A DNA stretch of 64,000 nucleotides from Hermatobates lingyangjiaoensis (lineage: Eukaryota > Arthropoda > Insecta > Hemiptera > Hermatobatidae), in assembly GCA_026182355.1 (NCBI GenBank), contig JAPFBL010000168.1:881501-945500 (forward strand), read 5' to 3'. Every line of letters starts with the position of its first letter. The first letter of the stretch is position 1. The notes beneath the pieces were generated by a model that was given only the letters and a program-made list of their open reading frames with translations, made no database searches and was not told the DNA's origin. The position numbers were made by a program, and so were the translations under genes. This document shows, in pieces, positions 44,601-55,548 of the stretch.

Positions 44601-45400
44601 GTTCAATACTGTATATACCTGTATAACATATAGTGCTGGCAATGCTGTAGTCAAATACCATAGTAATAGCTATTGTATACAATGGTAATACTGTAGCCAT
44701 ATACTACAGCTTTTAACTATTGTATACAATGGTAATACTGTAGCCATATACTATAGCAATAACTATTGTATACAATGGTAATACTGTAGCCATTTGCTAC
44801 AGCTTTTAACTATTGTATACAATGGTAATACTGTAGCCATATACTATAGCAGTAACTATTGTATACAATGGTAATACTGTAGCCATATACGATAGCAATA
44901 ACTATTGTATACAATGGTAATACTGTAGCCATATACGATAGCAATAACTATTGTATACAATGGTAATACTGTAGCCATATACGATAGCAATAACTATTGT
45001 ATACAATGGTAATACTGTAGCCATATACTATAGCAGTAACTATTGTATACAATGGTAATACTGTAGCCATATACTATAGCAATAACTATTGTATATAATG
45101 GTAATACTGTAGCCATATACGATAGCAATAACTATTGTATACAATGGTAATACTGTAGCCATATACGATAGCAATAACTATTGTATACAATGGTAATACT
45201 GTAGTCATATACGATAGCAATAACTATTGTATACAATGGTAATATTGTAGCCATATACGATAGCAATAACTATTATATACAATGGTAATACTGTAGCCAT
45301 ATACTGTAGCAAACTATTGTTACAATGGTAATGAAGTAGAATAGTTCTTAGGACACAGTGCTATAATCACCCTCAATGTATACAATGGTAATACTGTAGA
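44601..45400 (+). repeat. Minisatellite of ~15 copies of a 46-bp unit
   Basis: Unit: aactattgtatacaatggta followed by atactgtagccatatacgat and agcaat. Each unit contains the perfect 12-bp palindrome attgtatacaat. Variants (tacgatagcaat, tactatagcagt, tactacagctttt) run in blocks. The array decays after about 45310. Confidence 0.92.
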
Positions 45401-45503
45401 TGACTGGGAGATGGGACTCTGTCAGATATCACACATCATACAATATTCATACATTAACTACAGCAGTGAAATAACTGAATCATACATACCATAGTTTCAA
45501 TAA

Positions 45504-45735
45504 CAGGAGAGCCAGGTTAGCTCAGTGGTTAACGTACTCGCCTCTGGTCTGGTATCCGGGGTTCGATCCCCACCTAGCCCTCGAGTTATTCACGCAGGAG
45601 GTGAATAAATCTGAGTAAGTCAGTCCCGAGCCTGTACGATGCCAGGTACTCGTAAAAGATCCCTACTCTAAATACACTTGAGTTAAACAAAATCTAGTAC
45701 TCCCAATGTAGAATCATCGTCTTCGAGTGATGTCA
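45504..45735 (+). repeat. tRNA-SINE, head and body
   Basis: gagccaggttagctcagtgg (A box), ggggttcgatccccaccta (B box), cgagttattcacgcaggagg, gtacgatgccaggtactcgt, aatacacttgagttaaac, ccaatgtagaatcatc. Full head and body; the tail is cut short after a few bases. Confidence 0.88.
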
Positions 45736-46421
45736 CAAAGGTATCACGTTCAATTGTAATCCATATATACGGAACAATGGATTTATGAATTGCAGATGAT
45801 AAAGTCAATAGTTTTATTAAATACCTATTTACGAAACATTATTTAGGAATTCTTGATAAAAAAAATTGAAAATGTTCCTTAAATCGCAATTCGGAATACC
45901 GAAATCTCGTCTTTACAATTTATGGAGAAAAAATTGAATTAGTTTTGGTAAATTATAATGCCAATGTAGTTTATGTAATCTTCCGAAATTCTTAATGTGA
46001 AAAATTAAGTCAGTTTGTCCTATACTGATTTACTGAAGTCCTTATGGAATCACTAATTCATTAGTCATAATCTTTCAATCGTATTCACCATTAAAGGCTA
46101 ACTTACTGAGAATCAAAGGCTGGCTAACTCACACACACATACAAACGCACAAACTTTGTAATACAAAGAAATCTGTATTATATTTACTATTCTTGTATTG
46201 AATTATTATTTTCACCATGTTAACATTGACAGCTATGATAGCCTTTTCACTCAAGAGATTCTTGGGTCTGTTAGCCAATAGTAAGGAATGGTAATGATTT
46301 TTTAGTATGATATCCAAATTAAGGTCTATAGTACTATATTAAAGGAATATAGCCTTTTAAATATGGATTGATTTATCAGTACTACTGCGACAGTTTCAGT
46401 TGTCTTGCGTATCATTCTACT
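45736..46421. other. Unassigned AT-rich sequence
   Basis: No feature recognised. Confidence 0.3.
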
Positions 46422-46690
46422 AACTAGCCCTGTGACAATGTGCTTGCCTTTGTACTGGTAGATCCAGAGTTCAATACCCACTCTGACCCTCGATTTTTTC
46501 ATGTCGTAAATGAATAAAACTGATCACATCGTCCCTTGGAGAGAATGTTAAACCGGACTCGAGCCTATACAATTGTAAGGTACTCGTTAAAGGTTCCTAC
46601 TCTAAATACACTTGAGTAAGGCAAAATGTAAGACTCCCAATATAGAATGTTCATTTTGTGGTATCGCAAAGGGCCAATAATATTCGGCCT
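46422..46690 (+). repeat. tRNA-SINE with tail B
   Basis: ctagccctgtgacaatgtgc (decayed A box), gagttcaatacccac (B box), agagaatgttaaaccggact, aaggtactcgttaaaggt, aatacacttgagtaaggc, ccaatatagaatgttcattt, then tail B: gtggtatcgcaaagggccaa, tattcggcctgcgtat. This is the clearest + strand example of the alternative tail. Confidence 0.85.
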
Positions 46691-47221
46691 GCGTATATTT
46701 GCTTGTCAGACCGCCACTGCAACCTAACCTAACCTTACCTACTGAATTATCAAAACTTTGGCAATTTATTTTTATATATTCAGTTATTTAACGCATATAT
46801 TAAACTTTTATTTTATCTATAAGAATTATTGAATGATTATAAAGATTTTGAATTACCACACAATGAATGTAGGGCTTTCAAGAATTGAATTGAGATTATA
46901 TGGAAGTGGAGATCAAATTGAAACCCATGAACTGGAACTAACGAACTGCAGAATACAGATAGAAGAACATTTTCAAAAGACGTGGTATTGAAATGCTTTT
47001 TACTTGATCATATCAAAGTATACGGAGTGATTGTCAGTATTGAAACTCTCTCTACATACAGAGAGAGTTATTTCATGTTTCAGGTTACTAATATTGATTA
47101 CTTTCATTGGCCAGGAATTTATGCTTTTTAATTTAATTAATTTTTAAAAATATACTCATTGGTTATTCATGAAATTAAAAAAACTTCTATATGCATATTT
47201 AAAAAATATTGTGAAAAAAAA
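46691..47221. other. Unassigned sequence
   Basis: Small palindrome actctctctacatacagagagagt near 47045. Otherwise nothing. Confidence 0.3.
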
Positions 47222-47305
47222 ACACCGTGCGAATATTGGCCCTTTGTGATACCATACAATGAAGATTGATTCTACATTAGGTGTTCTAAATTTTACCTTT
47301 ATATT
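47222..47305 (-). repeat. SINE tail B fragment, minus orientation
   Basis: gtgcgaatattggccctttg, tgataccatacaatgaagat, tgattctacatta, then ttctaaattttac: reverse complement of tail B plus the end of the body. Confidence 0.75.
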
Positions 47306-47574
47306 TTCACAAAGAAATACATATTTTATGATTAGGAACTAAAAAAATATGGAAATTAAAACATAGAGAAATGGTAATAATTAAACATACCTCACAACAA
47401 GTGTAGGAGTTAAAAACTGTAGGTTTTAACTGACTCGGGCTATGATCTGAGGAGGTTATGTAATTGTTACTATGTTTTAAGAGATTAACAAATACATCGT
47501 ACAAGACAAACAAAAATTCTGTACCTTGATATATCTTCTACTATGTATTTGTTAATTCTCGAACTCCATAGTTG
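47306..47574. other. Unassigned sequence
   Basis: AT-rich with a chance 68-codon minus opening. Confidence 0.3.
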
Positions 47575-47735
47575 GTATCCAACCGTCTCTGTACCAGTGC
47601 GCTTGGTTTCCCTCTCTTATCTCTCCTGAAGACGGTTCAACCGAAAGTTGGAGACTGTAAGTGTGTGCTTTTAATTTCTCTATGTTTCTTTATGTACATT
47701 GAACTTTATTTGTCCATTTCGGATCGTTGTATATG
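47575..47735 (+). repeat. Family C repeat, near consensus, with motif
   Basis: ggtatccaaccgtctctgta, ccagtgcgcttggtttccct, then CTGAAGA, C, GGTT-C-AACC, GAAA at 47626-47646, followed by gttggagactgtaagtgtgt, ctctatgtttctttatgtac, tatttgtccatttcggatcg. TCTC before the core can pair with GAGA after it, as in a helix I, though with one base slipped. Confidence 0.85.
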
Positions 47736-48794
47736 AAGTATGTTATAGTTTAATGTAGTGCAAATGTATATAAAAGTAAGATGAAACCTCTAATTAAAAA
47801 GGGAACAGGTTAGAAAAATATACTCCCTCATGGTGGGGTTACTACCCGAGGAAAACATAAAAAAAATTTGTATATAGGTGTATACTTGAACTTGTTTTTT
47901 TTCGAAGGTGAAGGGACGTGTTTTGATTTATTACAATGTACATTAGCCCTTCAGTCATATCATGGAACAGATCGATGTTTCAATTCCGATTTTTTGTAGT
48001 TATTTATCGTAAATTAGTTATTTATTTGTAGCATTGATAAAGAAAATATAAATTTTCGAAACAGAGATAAGTTTTTGACCAGACAGCCCTCAAAACCTCC
48101 GTCAACTTTAGTTCCTTTTTACTGGTCGTTAATAGAAGATGAGTGTAGAGAATAGTGTTGAGTTTGCCCTGATGTTTACAAGAAGCCATATTGCCCTGAT
48201 GATGCTTTAGCTTCTGTCGGAGCACCACTGACAATACCCTAGGCCTGACCTTATGACTAGGGCTTGTCGGCTATCTCAAGTCTCACCTTTCTCAGACCGC
48301 TTCACCTGTGCCCAGGGCTCTCTACAGCCAACCTTTTATCTCGACCATCTTCAATTAACGCTAACCTTTACTTATTAAAATAACAATGGGGGTCAAGAAC
48401 CTCATCATTTACATGCTATCCCAAGCTTTGACTCCAGCACACAATGCTTAACCAAAAACACAACCATCCATTAATAAGTGACACTTAATCATTAATTTGT
48501 TCATTTATTACACTCTTAGTTTTTTTTTCTTATAGTTAATTGACAATCAAGAATGAACATTGTTGTTCTTCTAATAAGGGATATCTATATTTTAGGTATC
48601 AGACCAGATGACTTACCTGAAAGATATATTCGAAAGTTGTAGTATCAGATTCTATATACCCATTAAAAGGTATTCTTGTATTTCTGAAAATGGTTACATA
48701 AAAAAGAACTTTTATTTTTTAGTATTAGTTTACATTTCAGTATAAACAAACCTAAACAACCATAAATCTCACATTAGTTACAATATATTTATAT
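47736..48794. other. Unassigned sequence
   Basis: 48040-48420 is less AT-rich (cagggctctctacagccaac) with a 70-codon minus opening of no known family. On the minus strand at 48611-48619, tttcag|gtaagt resembles a joined splice acceptor and donor but lacks a strong pyrimidine tract. Confidence 0.35.
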
Positions 48795-48940
48795 ATATAT
48801 CAGTTGGGTTTTTGACTCTGACGAAGACCGCTTGTTACGGTTGAAAGATCTTAGTCATGTTTTCCTATTTCTTATTGTGGTTTGATCATTGATTTTTATT
48901 TCAGTATTTATATGAAATCTTTTTATATATATATATAAAC
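48795..48940 (+). repeat. Family A repeat with (TA)n tail
   Basis: gttgggtttttgact, CTGACGA, gaccgcttgttacggttgaa, agatcttagtcatg, ttgtggtttgatcattgat, then (TA)n. Confidence 0.85.
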
Positions 48941-49094
48941 CAATTAAATGAAATGATTCCACGAACTAAATAAACTACATTGACCTAAAGAACACACAGA
49001 AATGAAACAGAAACTCACTACTATATTTTGATGACCTCGTTTCTGTCCTCCTGATGATGAGGCCATCGAAATATTGTAGTGAGTTTCTGTTTTA
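48941..49094. repeat. Family B fold-back
   Basis: Minus arm aacagaaactcactactata faces plus arm attgtagtgagtttctgttt. The + strand centre reads CTGATGA, T, GA...TC, GAAA at about 49053-49078, an abbreviated motif. Confidence 0.75.
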
Positions 49095-49196
49095 TTGACT
49101 CTGACGAAGATCTCTTGTTACGGTTGAAAGATCTTAGTCTTGTTTTCCCATTTCTAATTGTGGTTTGATCATTGATATATATATATAAAATGAAAG
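49095..49196 (+). repeat. Family A repeat, 3'-short
   Basis: ttgact, CTGACGA, agatctcttgttacggttga, agatcttagtcttgttttcc, tggtttgatcattgat, then (TA)n. It joins directly onto the preceding family B arm. Confidence 0.82.
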
Positions 49197-49213
49197 GTCC
49201 GTGTGGACAATAA

Positions 49214-49446
49214 ACACTTTAACACATAGAAAAGAACACAGAAAGACACTACAGAACTCACTTCGATATTTCGACATCCGTCGTCATCGGGAAGAAGTGC
49301 GAAGTACTCGCGTTGAGAAGCAAAATGCTACTGTAGCAGTTTGCTTCTCAACGCGAGTACTTCGCACTTCTTCCCGATGACGACGGATGTCGAAATATCG
49401 AAGTGAGTTCTGTAGTGTCTTTCTGTGTTCTTTTCTATGTGTTAAA

Positions 49447-49450
<4 letters not shown>
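49214..49450. repeat. 237-bp near-perfect palindrome, family B
   Basis: Arms of ~117 nt run from acactttaacacatagaaaa to gaagcaaa and back, differing at one position near the centre (49325-49339). Each arm carries a motif. On the + strand (49370-49403) it is CTTC, CCGATGA, C, GAC-GGAT-GTC, GAAA, TAT, C, GAAG, with CTTC/GAAG as a perfect 4-bp helix I and C as the H17 base; the minus strand has the mirror copy. (TA)n follows at 49451-49502. Confidence 0.92.
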
Positions 49451-49491
<41 letters not shown>

Positions 49492-49664
49492 TATATATAT
49501 AACCTATTAGTTCTGTTATACTGTTGACCTTTTAACTCTTTTATTCTACCCGCTTTGTTTCTTGTTCTTTATTGACCTTTTACCTTCTCTTTATATTAAC
49601 CTTTACTAATCCTTTTAATCTATTAATACCATTGATAATAATACCATTGACTATCTCATTGATT
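49451..49664. repeat. (TA)n tract then unassigned T-rich sequence
   Basis: (TA)n at 49451-49502. The 87-codon opening at 49572-49835 runs across families G and A and is not a gene. Confidence 0.7.
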
Positions 49665-49757
49665 TTATTTAACATGTCACTTGGCCAACTCCTTTTCCAG
49701 TTGAACCCTGTCAGCAGGAGGTTAGTTCGTAGGATCGAATCTTTCAGTCTTAATGAT
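49665..49757 (+). repeat. Family G repeat
   Basis: acatgtcacttggccaactc, ttttccagttgaaccctgtc, gttagttcgtaggatcgaat: reverse complement of the 13.42-13.51 kb unit. Confidence 0.8.
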
Positions 49758-50105
49758 CAAACCACAATAAGAAATGGGAAAACAAGACTAAGACTTTCAA
49801 CCGTAACAAGCGGTCTTCGTCAGAGTCAAAACTGATACTGAGGTGCCATCAGGTAACTGACACAGTGTCAGTTTGACTTTTTCGAAACCGCTTGTAATGG
49901 TTGTAATGGTTGGTCTTTTCTGATTCCTTACTGTGGTTTAGGCTTTCATTTTTAATTCACATGTTTATTGTTAAATCTAATTATATATATATATATATAT
50001 TATATATATATATATAAGAAATAAAAATAACATCTAAACTGCAGTAAAAAATCAGACTGGTTGTTACGGTTGAAAGATCTTAGTCACTTTTCCGATGTTT
50101 TACTA
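49758..50105. repeat. Family A cluster (-, +, +) with (TA)n
   Basis: Minus copy to about 49833 (aatgatcaaaccacaataag, cgtaacaagcggtcttcgtc), a diverged + copy at about 49862-49980 (cgaaaccgcttgtaatggtt, ttactgtggttta), (TA)n at about 49983-50017, then a short + fragment (ggttgttacggttgaaagat) to 50100. Confidence 0.75.
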
Positions 50106-51246
50106 ATTTAAAGGATTTCATATATTTTGTTTTATATCTACATTAGGCCTAATAATTTATTTATGAGTACCCAGTGCTTATGAACACATCTCAACAGCTT
50201 CGTCGCCGTTCCCCGGTTGAGGAGATTTGTTGCGAGTACAAGTTTTATAATGCCAGCTATAAGCTATTATTTTATTTATAAACTTTGTTCATGTAAACTA
50301 TGGTTACACATAACGGAAAATGTAATGAACATTTTGATTCAATCTGACACAATCGTGAATTCTTCAAGGACTATTTACAACAAATAAAAAGAAAAAAAAA
50401 TAGTTTTTAAAGTTAGTTGTTAAAAAAAAAAAAGAAAAAAGAAAAGGTATGAGAAAATACGAGGTACTATAATTCAAGATAGATTTAACAAGAAATAAAT
50501 ATCTTGCGACGATCTGAAGGAAACTGTAAGCGAGGTAGAGTGAAATGAAATTCTGTCAGTTGTTGGCCACATATTCCATAAATCTCTCCCCCCCACCTAC
50601 ATCCACCAGGTCTAGTTAGAGTCAAGGTTAATATATTTTGAAGTGCAATTTATTTTTCCACCCTAAAGATAGCTCTAATATTGCTTGCGACGGGAGTGAC
50701 GAAACTTTAATAACATTGCCAAATATGGGTCAAACTTAGTTCAAAATTTAATTCGCAACTTTGATAGACTGGGGCATTTGGAAATTACTCTTTGTTTTTA
50801 GTTTTGCGGCTAAAATAAATATATATGACCGTTGGCAATAGAATCGTTTAGAAATATTACCACCAATACTGATACTATACAACAAAGTTCATTTCATGCG
50901 TATTTAAACGATTCTGGCCGTGAACAGAAAAACAAACGCAGTTATTGTACTTTAGAATTCCTTATGATAATTATGAATCTAATTATGAAACATCAATATG
51001 TAAAAAAAAATTATTATGTTTTGTTTTGTAATGGGTTTATCTGAAATAACGTTTTATGATTTGGTATAAACACGCTTTTCTTATGCTAATTTTAAGCTAA
51101 TATTTTAATCTTATATCTATATATAGCTAATAGTAACTTACATTTAATGATAATCGCAGAGCTAATTACCATGTATTCCTGAATTTAGGATTCACTCTTC
51201 CTTTCGACTACTTTTTTTCTGACTAATAAATGGTATGTAACAATTA
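50106..51246. other. Unassigned sequence, possible low-copy block
   Basis: 50500-50760 (gcgacgatctgaaggaaact, ccacctacatccaccaggtc, gctctaatattgcttgcgac) has mixed composition and no copy in the window. A 70-codon opening at 50832-51044 has no domain. Confidence 0.3.
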
Positions 51247-51338
51247 TATATATATATTGCACATATATACAATATATATATATATATATATATATTGTAT
51301 GTAAGAAACATACTAGACTTAAGGTTGGCAAGTTATTT

Positions 51339-51374
<36 letters not shown>

Positions 51375-51500
51375 CTATATTGACACAAAGAACACTCAGA
51401 AATGAAACAGAAACTCACTACTATATTTCGATGTTCTCCTCATCAGGAAGATAGAAGCTAGTCGCTCCGCAGGCAGACAACGACTCATTTATATATCTGT
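51247..51500 (-). repeat. (TA)n tracts and family B repeat, minus orientation
   Basis: (TA)n at about 51247-51296 and 51341-51373, then aactatattgacacaaagaa, caaagaacactcagaaatg, gaaactcactactatatttc, gatgttctcctcatcagg. The minus strand motif is shortened (CTGATGA, G, GA...TC, GAAA). Confidence 0.75.
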
Positions 51501-52009
51501 CCGGTTTGGACCGTTTTAATATTTTGTTATATATATATATATATTACTGAAGTATACAGCAGCTTCCGCATTCACGATCTTTATACTGGTGTGCTCTAGT
51601 CCCCTGACTAGTTTTCGTTGCGTGGAGGGAAGTTTCCAAAGAAGTCCTAAGGATATATTAAAACCATTTTTGGCGCAATAACTTAACTTCAAACGAAATA
51701 ATATAGTAATATAATATGGTGCCTAACAAATTAAATATAATCTTCCGATATTTGGAGATTTCAACTAAGCTAACTAAGCTAAATTCCTTGGGAGGGTTTT
51801 TTATTAACATATTGCCTGCGTTATTAAGATTAGAAAAAACTATTTTAAAATCAATTTTACACGCAGGCCTATCAAAAGGGCCCAATGACTCATGATAAGG
51901 TAAAACTATAGAATTTGAGAATGAACGGGGCTCTGTTGAAGTATTGGAGAGAGATTTTGGCACCCTTTAAAGTCATATCGCTATAACAGTAGGGGTATTT
52001 TAATGATAC
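51501..52009. other. Family G fragment then unassigned sequence
   Basis: 51548-51610 (ttccgcattcacgatcttta) shares cattcacgatctt with family G. 51660-51965 holds a 101-codon minus opening with no recognisable domain, so unassigned. Confidence 0.35.
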
Positions 52010-52065
52010 GGTCATATTGTGGTTTGATCATTGATTGTTGTTTCACGTGTTTTTGTGAAATCTTG

Positions 52066-52101
<36 letters not shown>

Positions 52102-52262
52102 ATGATCAAACCACAATAAGAAATGGGAAAACAAGACTATGATCTTTCAACCGTAACAAGCGGTCTTCGTCAGAGTCAAAAACCCAACAGGGTGGTTCAG
52201 TCAGTTGGGTTTTTGACTCTGACGAAGACCGCTTGTTACGGTTGAAAGATCTTAGTCTTGTT
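52010..52262. repeat. Family A triple: + tail, (TA)n, - copy, + copy
   Basis: A + 3' part (tattgtggtttgatcattga, cacgtgtttttgtgaaatct) runs into (TA)n at about 52069-52099, then a full minus copy (tcaatgatcaaaccacaata ... gtcaaaaacccaac), a short spacer, and a + 5' part (gttgggtttttgactctgac ... gatcttagtcttgtt). The minus and last + copies are head to head. Confidence 0.85.
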
Positions 52263-52580
52263 AGGATAAAAAAATCAAACTCTCGTTGCCAACGTTTCAG
52301 TTTTATTTAAAACCTTTTTCATAGGCAAAAGTAAGAATTTTTTAACTAAAAAATGAAATTTACATTTTTTAAAGGAACAACAATGTTAACCGGATAAAAC
52401 CTTCGACTAGACTTATACTTCTTTTTTATACTTATTTATATTTTTCAAAATGCATACTTATTCCTATGAAAAAGGTTTTAAATAAAGACCGAAACGTTGG
52501 CAATGAGAGTTTAATTTGAACCTGAAGAACTGACCGAGTCCCGATAAACTATAGTTTTGTTTCTATTCCACGGTCGATAC
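52263..52580 (+). repeat. Family E repeat
   Basis: tcaaactctcgttgccaacg in inverted position at the start; then tatgaaaaaggttttaaata, gaccgaaacgttggcaatga, gagtttaatttgaacctgaa, gaccgagtcccgataaac. This is the longest family E copy. Its hairpin GGTTTT...AAGACC followed by GAAACG mimics the shared motif with a weakened first strand. Confidence 0.75.
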
Positions 52581-52748
52581 TTTTATCAATATTTATATAA
52601 TATAAATATAAAATAATTTATTTATATTAAATTTTAACAAATTACCGGCCCTCGGAGATTATCTGAAATTTTACCTTAATATTAAATGTTTCTTTGCTTT
52701 TTGGTTATTAAAAAAAGCTCACCGTGAGTTTTGGAAGGGAATTACAAC

Positions 52749-52750
<2 letters not shown>

Positions 52751-52811
<61 letters not shown>
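52751..52811. repeat. (GA)n microsatellite
   Basis: About 30 uninterrupted GA units. Confidence 0.97.
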
Positions 52812-52815
<4 letters not shown>

Positions 52816-53806
52816 AGTTTTTTCATATATGACGCACTAATCTTTTGGAGATTGTTTGTGATTATTGTTTATCATAAGGAAATAATGAGGTATGAGTATT
52901 AATTTTCATTATAGGGCCAAAAAAAGTTAAATAATTATTGACACATTAATAAAGCGGGCAGTATGTATTTCTATATATTTATAAAAATAAATTATACTTA
53001 TAAGATGTATATATCGAAATACCACAGAAATTACGATGCGGCCCTAGATCACTTGTACATTATATGATGCGGCCCTCAGTTCACAAAAGGTTGCCTATGC
53101 CTGGTTTAAGGGTTATTTGTCTATGGTCTATGCCTTACGGTGGTTTAAGCGTTCATTTTCATATCATGTGATTATTGTCAAATCCTGCTACTTAAGGGAA
53201 AGAGGTAGAGAGTGAGACAATGATAGAATACAGAAAACATGGTCTTTAAGTGACTTGTTTTACTTGACTAGAACTATATACATGGTTGGGACCATGGGAA
53301 AAGATCTAGCCATACTTGAAAGATATTGGTGTCTGATTGGGATGCATAACGATTGGCTATTACCCGGTGACTGTGTTTCGCACCTTGTTCTCTCCTCATT
53401 GCTGAAAGCCTGATAAAAGTAATCAGGGCAATTTTATACTCCTCCCAAGTGGCAAGTTATCGATCAACCGGTTTTCAAAAACAAATCTCCATTACCTGGT
53501 CCATGGCAAAGTGTAATCACCCAGCCCGATGGATGATAATGATTATGCGAATTATAACTGGCCAGTCATTTGTTGAAAATTGACTATCTACTTTGATTCG
53601 ACGTAATTATAATAATTAATATCAATTCATTAGAGATATTCATTCATCTTTTATATATATATACATATTTAAAAAATATAATTTTATATTTGGGAAACTT
53701 GAAGTTTGTAGAATATCTTCAGGGTCAGGTCCAACAGGTAGTTTCAATGACTTTAGGACTGAAAGTAGAAATATGAACCTTAAGTATAACTCTTCACTTC
53801 TTCATG
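52812..53806. other. Unassigned sequence
   Basis: 53160-53580 has mixed composition (gcgaattataactggccagt, ctggtccatggcaaagtgta), no copy in the window and no ORF. It may be a low-copy repeat or a conserved block. Confidence 0.3.
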
Positions 53807-54114
53807 CTGTAGATCAGGGGTCTCAAACACTCGGCCCGCGATGTATTTTTTTTCGGCTCTCAAACAGTGAAATTTTTAACTACTAAATTCACTAAAATGG
53901 CCCTTCGGTTACATGTTTTACTGCATTATTTTAGTTATTAAAAAAAAATGCAAAAATATTTTCATGGCACTCGATTAAGCAAATGAGTATGAAAAATGTG
54001 ATTTATTTCCTAAATCTGAATTCATTTAAAAAAAAGTTAAACCTAAAAGCTTGAAAGAATTATCAGATGTTTTGCCTCACTTACTTCAGCAATTCTATTT
54101 GAGTTTTAAAGACT

Positions 54115-54450
54115 TTTATGTACTGGAGTCACAATGTTAACACCATTTGAAAATACCCTGAAGCAAAAATATGCAGAAGGAGATATTCTAGAATTTTACA
54201 AATATCTTTCGCGAGAGAGGTTTTCAAAGTTATTTTCTGCTACTGTGAGTATTTTAGGAATTGTTTGAAAGTACATATGTAATGAATAATTTTTCTGAGC
54301 CATGAAGATTAACATATCTGCACTAAAATTACGGCTTATTGATGAACATTTCCAAGCACGCTGAGATTGGTTTCTGTTTATAAATTGAATCCGAATATTG
54401 ACGGCCTTATGATTCAAAACGCTACCAGATGAGTAGTCAAAACAAAATCT
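54115..54450 (+). pseudogene. hAT transposase C-terminal remnant (FAM200/GTF2IRD2-like)
   Basis: Read on the + strand through stops, the order is LKQKYAEGDILEFYKYL, RERFSKLFSATVSIFG, YICNE*FFSAMKINIS, LRLIDEHFQA, then ILTAL.FKTLPDE. This follows the family order of LKQKF.E....FYKYL, FPKL....M...FGSTY.CE..FS.MK.NKS, SRLTDEHL and a final D.DAL....QPS-like end. At least three in-frame stops are present, so it is dead. It is a different hAT lineage from the 6.6-kb relic. Confidence 0.8.
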
Positions 54451-54599
54451 GACTGATACACAGTTATTAATTACAGGCTCTTGATAGTTATAGATTATCT
54501 AAAATAATGAATTTATTTTTCTTATTGTGCTTTTTACTGTTTTTGTTCGAGTAACATTTATAAAAAGCTATTATTATTATTATTTTCATCGCCATTATG

Positions 54600-55165
54600 C
54601 GGCCCTAAGGTTGCAGTAAAAACCCTCATTCGGCCCTCGAGTTACTCTTAAAGTTCTCATTCGGACCTTGAGTTACTGTAAAAGTTCTCATTCGGACCTC
54701 GAGTTACTGTAAAGTTCTCATTCGGACCTCGAGTTACTGTAGAAGGTCTCATTCGGCCCTCGAGTTACTGTAAAAGTTCTCATTCGGACCTCGAGTTACT
54801 GTAAAGTTCTCATTCGGCCCTCGAGTTACTGTAAAAGTTCTCATTCGGCCCTCGAGTTACTGTAGAAGGTCTCATTCGGCCCTCGAGTTACTGTAGAAGG
54901 TCTCATTCGGCCCTCGAGTTACTGTAGAAGGTCTCATTCGGACCTTGAGTTACTGTAAAAGTTCTCATTCGGACCTCGAGTTACTGTAAAGTTCTCATTC
55001 GGCCCTCGAGTTACTGTAGAAGGTCTCATTCGGCCCTCGAGTTACTGTAAAAGTTCTCATTCGGCCCTCGAGTTGTTTAAAAGTTCTCATTCGGCCCTCG
55101 AGTTACTGTAAAGATTCTCATTCTGTCCTAGAGTTACTGTAAAAGTTCTCATTCGGCCCTCGAGG
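54600..55165 (+). repeat. 30/31-bp minisatellite inside the hAT 3' end
   Basis: About 18 units of gttactgtaaaagttctcat followed by tcggccctcga. Variants are gaaggt for aaaagt, and gacct for gccct. Each unit contains CTCGAG and the hAT subterminal word ggccct. The array lies just inside the right inverted repeat, so it amplified the element's own subterminal region. Confidence 0.92.
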
Positions 55166-55195
55166 GAATTTGAGTTTGAGATCCCTGCTGTACAT

Positions 55196-55548
55196 GATCC
55201 TCGAGCCTACCGCAAAATAAACGATACCAATTTAAACAAACCTTATATAATACTATACCTGATACAACAGCGAGACATGTTAGTCCCCTTGCCAAAAACA
55301 TGTTCATGCCGAAGCGGCATGTTCAATTGTTGGGTAATAAAAGCATGATTAGAAACATCTGTTTGTTGCTTCACCACTTTGGCTTGACTATTCAGCAGTG
55401 CACAACTGATTAAACCACACTGTTAAAGAAAGAAAAAAAATTAAGATATTACATTGCTTAGCAATCATACACTCATTTCGTTTCGTGGCTTATAATAAAA
55501 GGCTTATCGACTTTTATCTGATAATTAAAATATTTTTTTTTATTTTTT
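55196..55548. repeat. ~270-bp sequence duplicated at 57.55-57.80 kb
   Basis: From about 55275, atgccgaagcggcatgttca, ttgttgggtaataaaagcat, gaaacatctgtttgttgctt, atacactcatttcgttt and gcttatcgacttttatctga recur in the same order and orientation at 57575-57770. The block ends exactly where the minus-strand SINE tail begins. Confidence 0.85.

Larger units (their letters stand above)
53807..55195 (+). mobile_element. hAT transposon with 8-bp target duplication
   Basis: Terminal inverted repeats CAGGGGTCTCAAAC (53815) and GTTTGAGATCCCTG (ending 55187) are flanked by ctgtagat and ctgtacat, an 8-bp duplication with one mismatch. An 8-bp target site and CAGGG-type ends are diagnostic of hAT elements. 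The 1373-bp interior holds a decayed transposase end and an internal minisatellite. Subterminal ggccc motifs (ctcggcccgcg left, ttcggccctcgag right) are typical for this hAT group. Confidence 0.85.

Noticed and set aside
48605..48625. Minus strand TTTCAG|GTAAGT, a second possible ratchet point
   Set aside because: The preceding tract (gaatatatctttcag) is not pyrimidine-rich enough, and the strand disagrees with the stronger + strand candidate.
49572..49835. 87-codon + ORF
   Set aside because: It crosses the border of repeat families G and A and has no domain.
51185..51418. 77-codon minus ORF
   Set aside because: Its YIYIYIYI stretches come from translated (TA)n.
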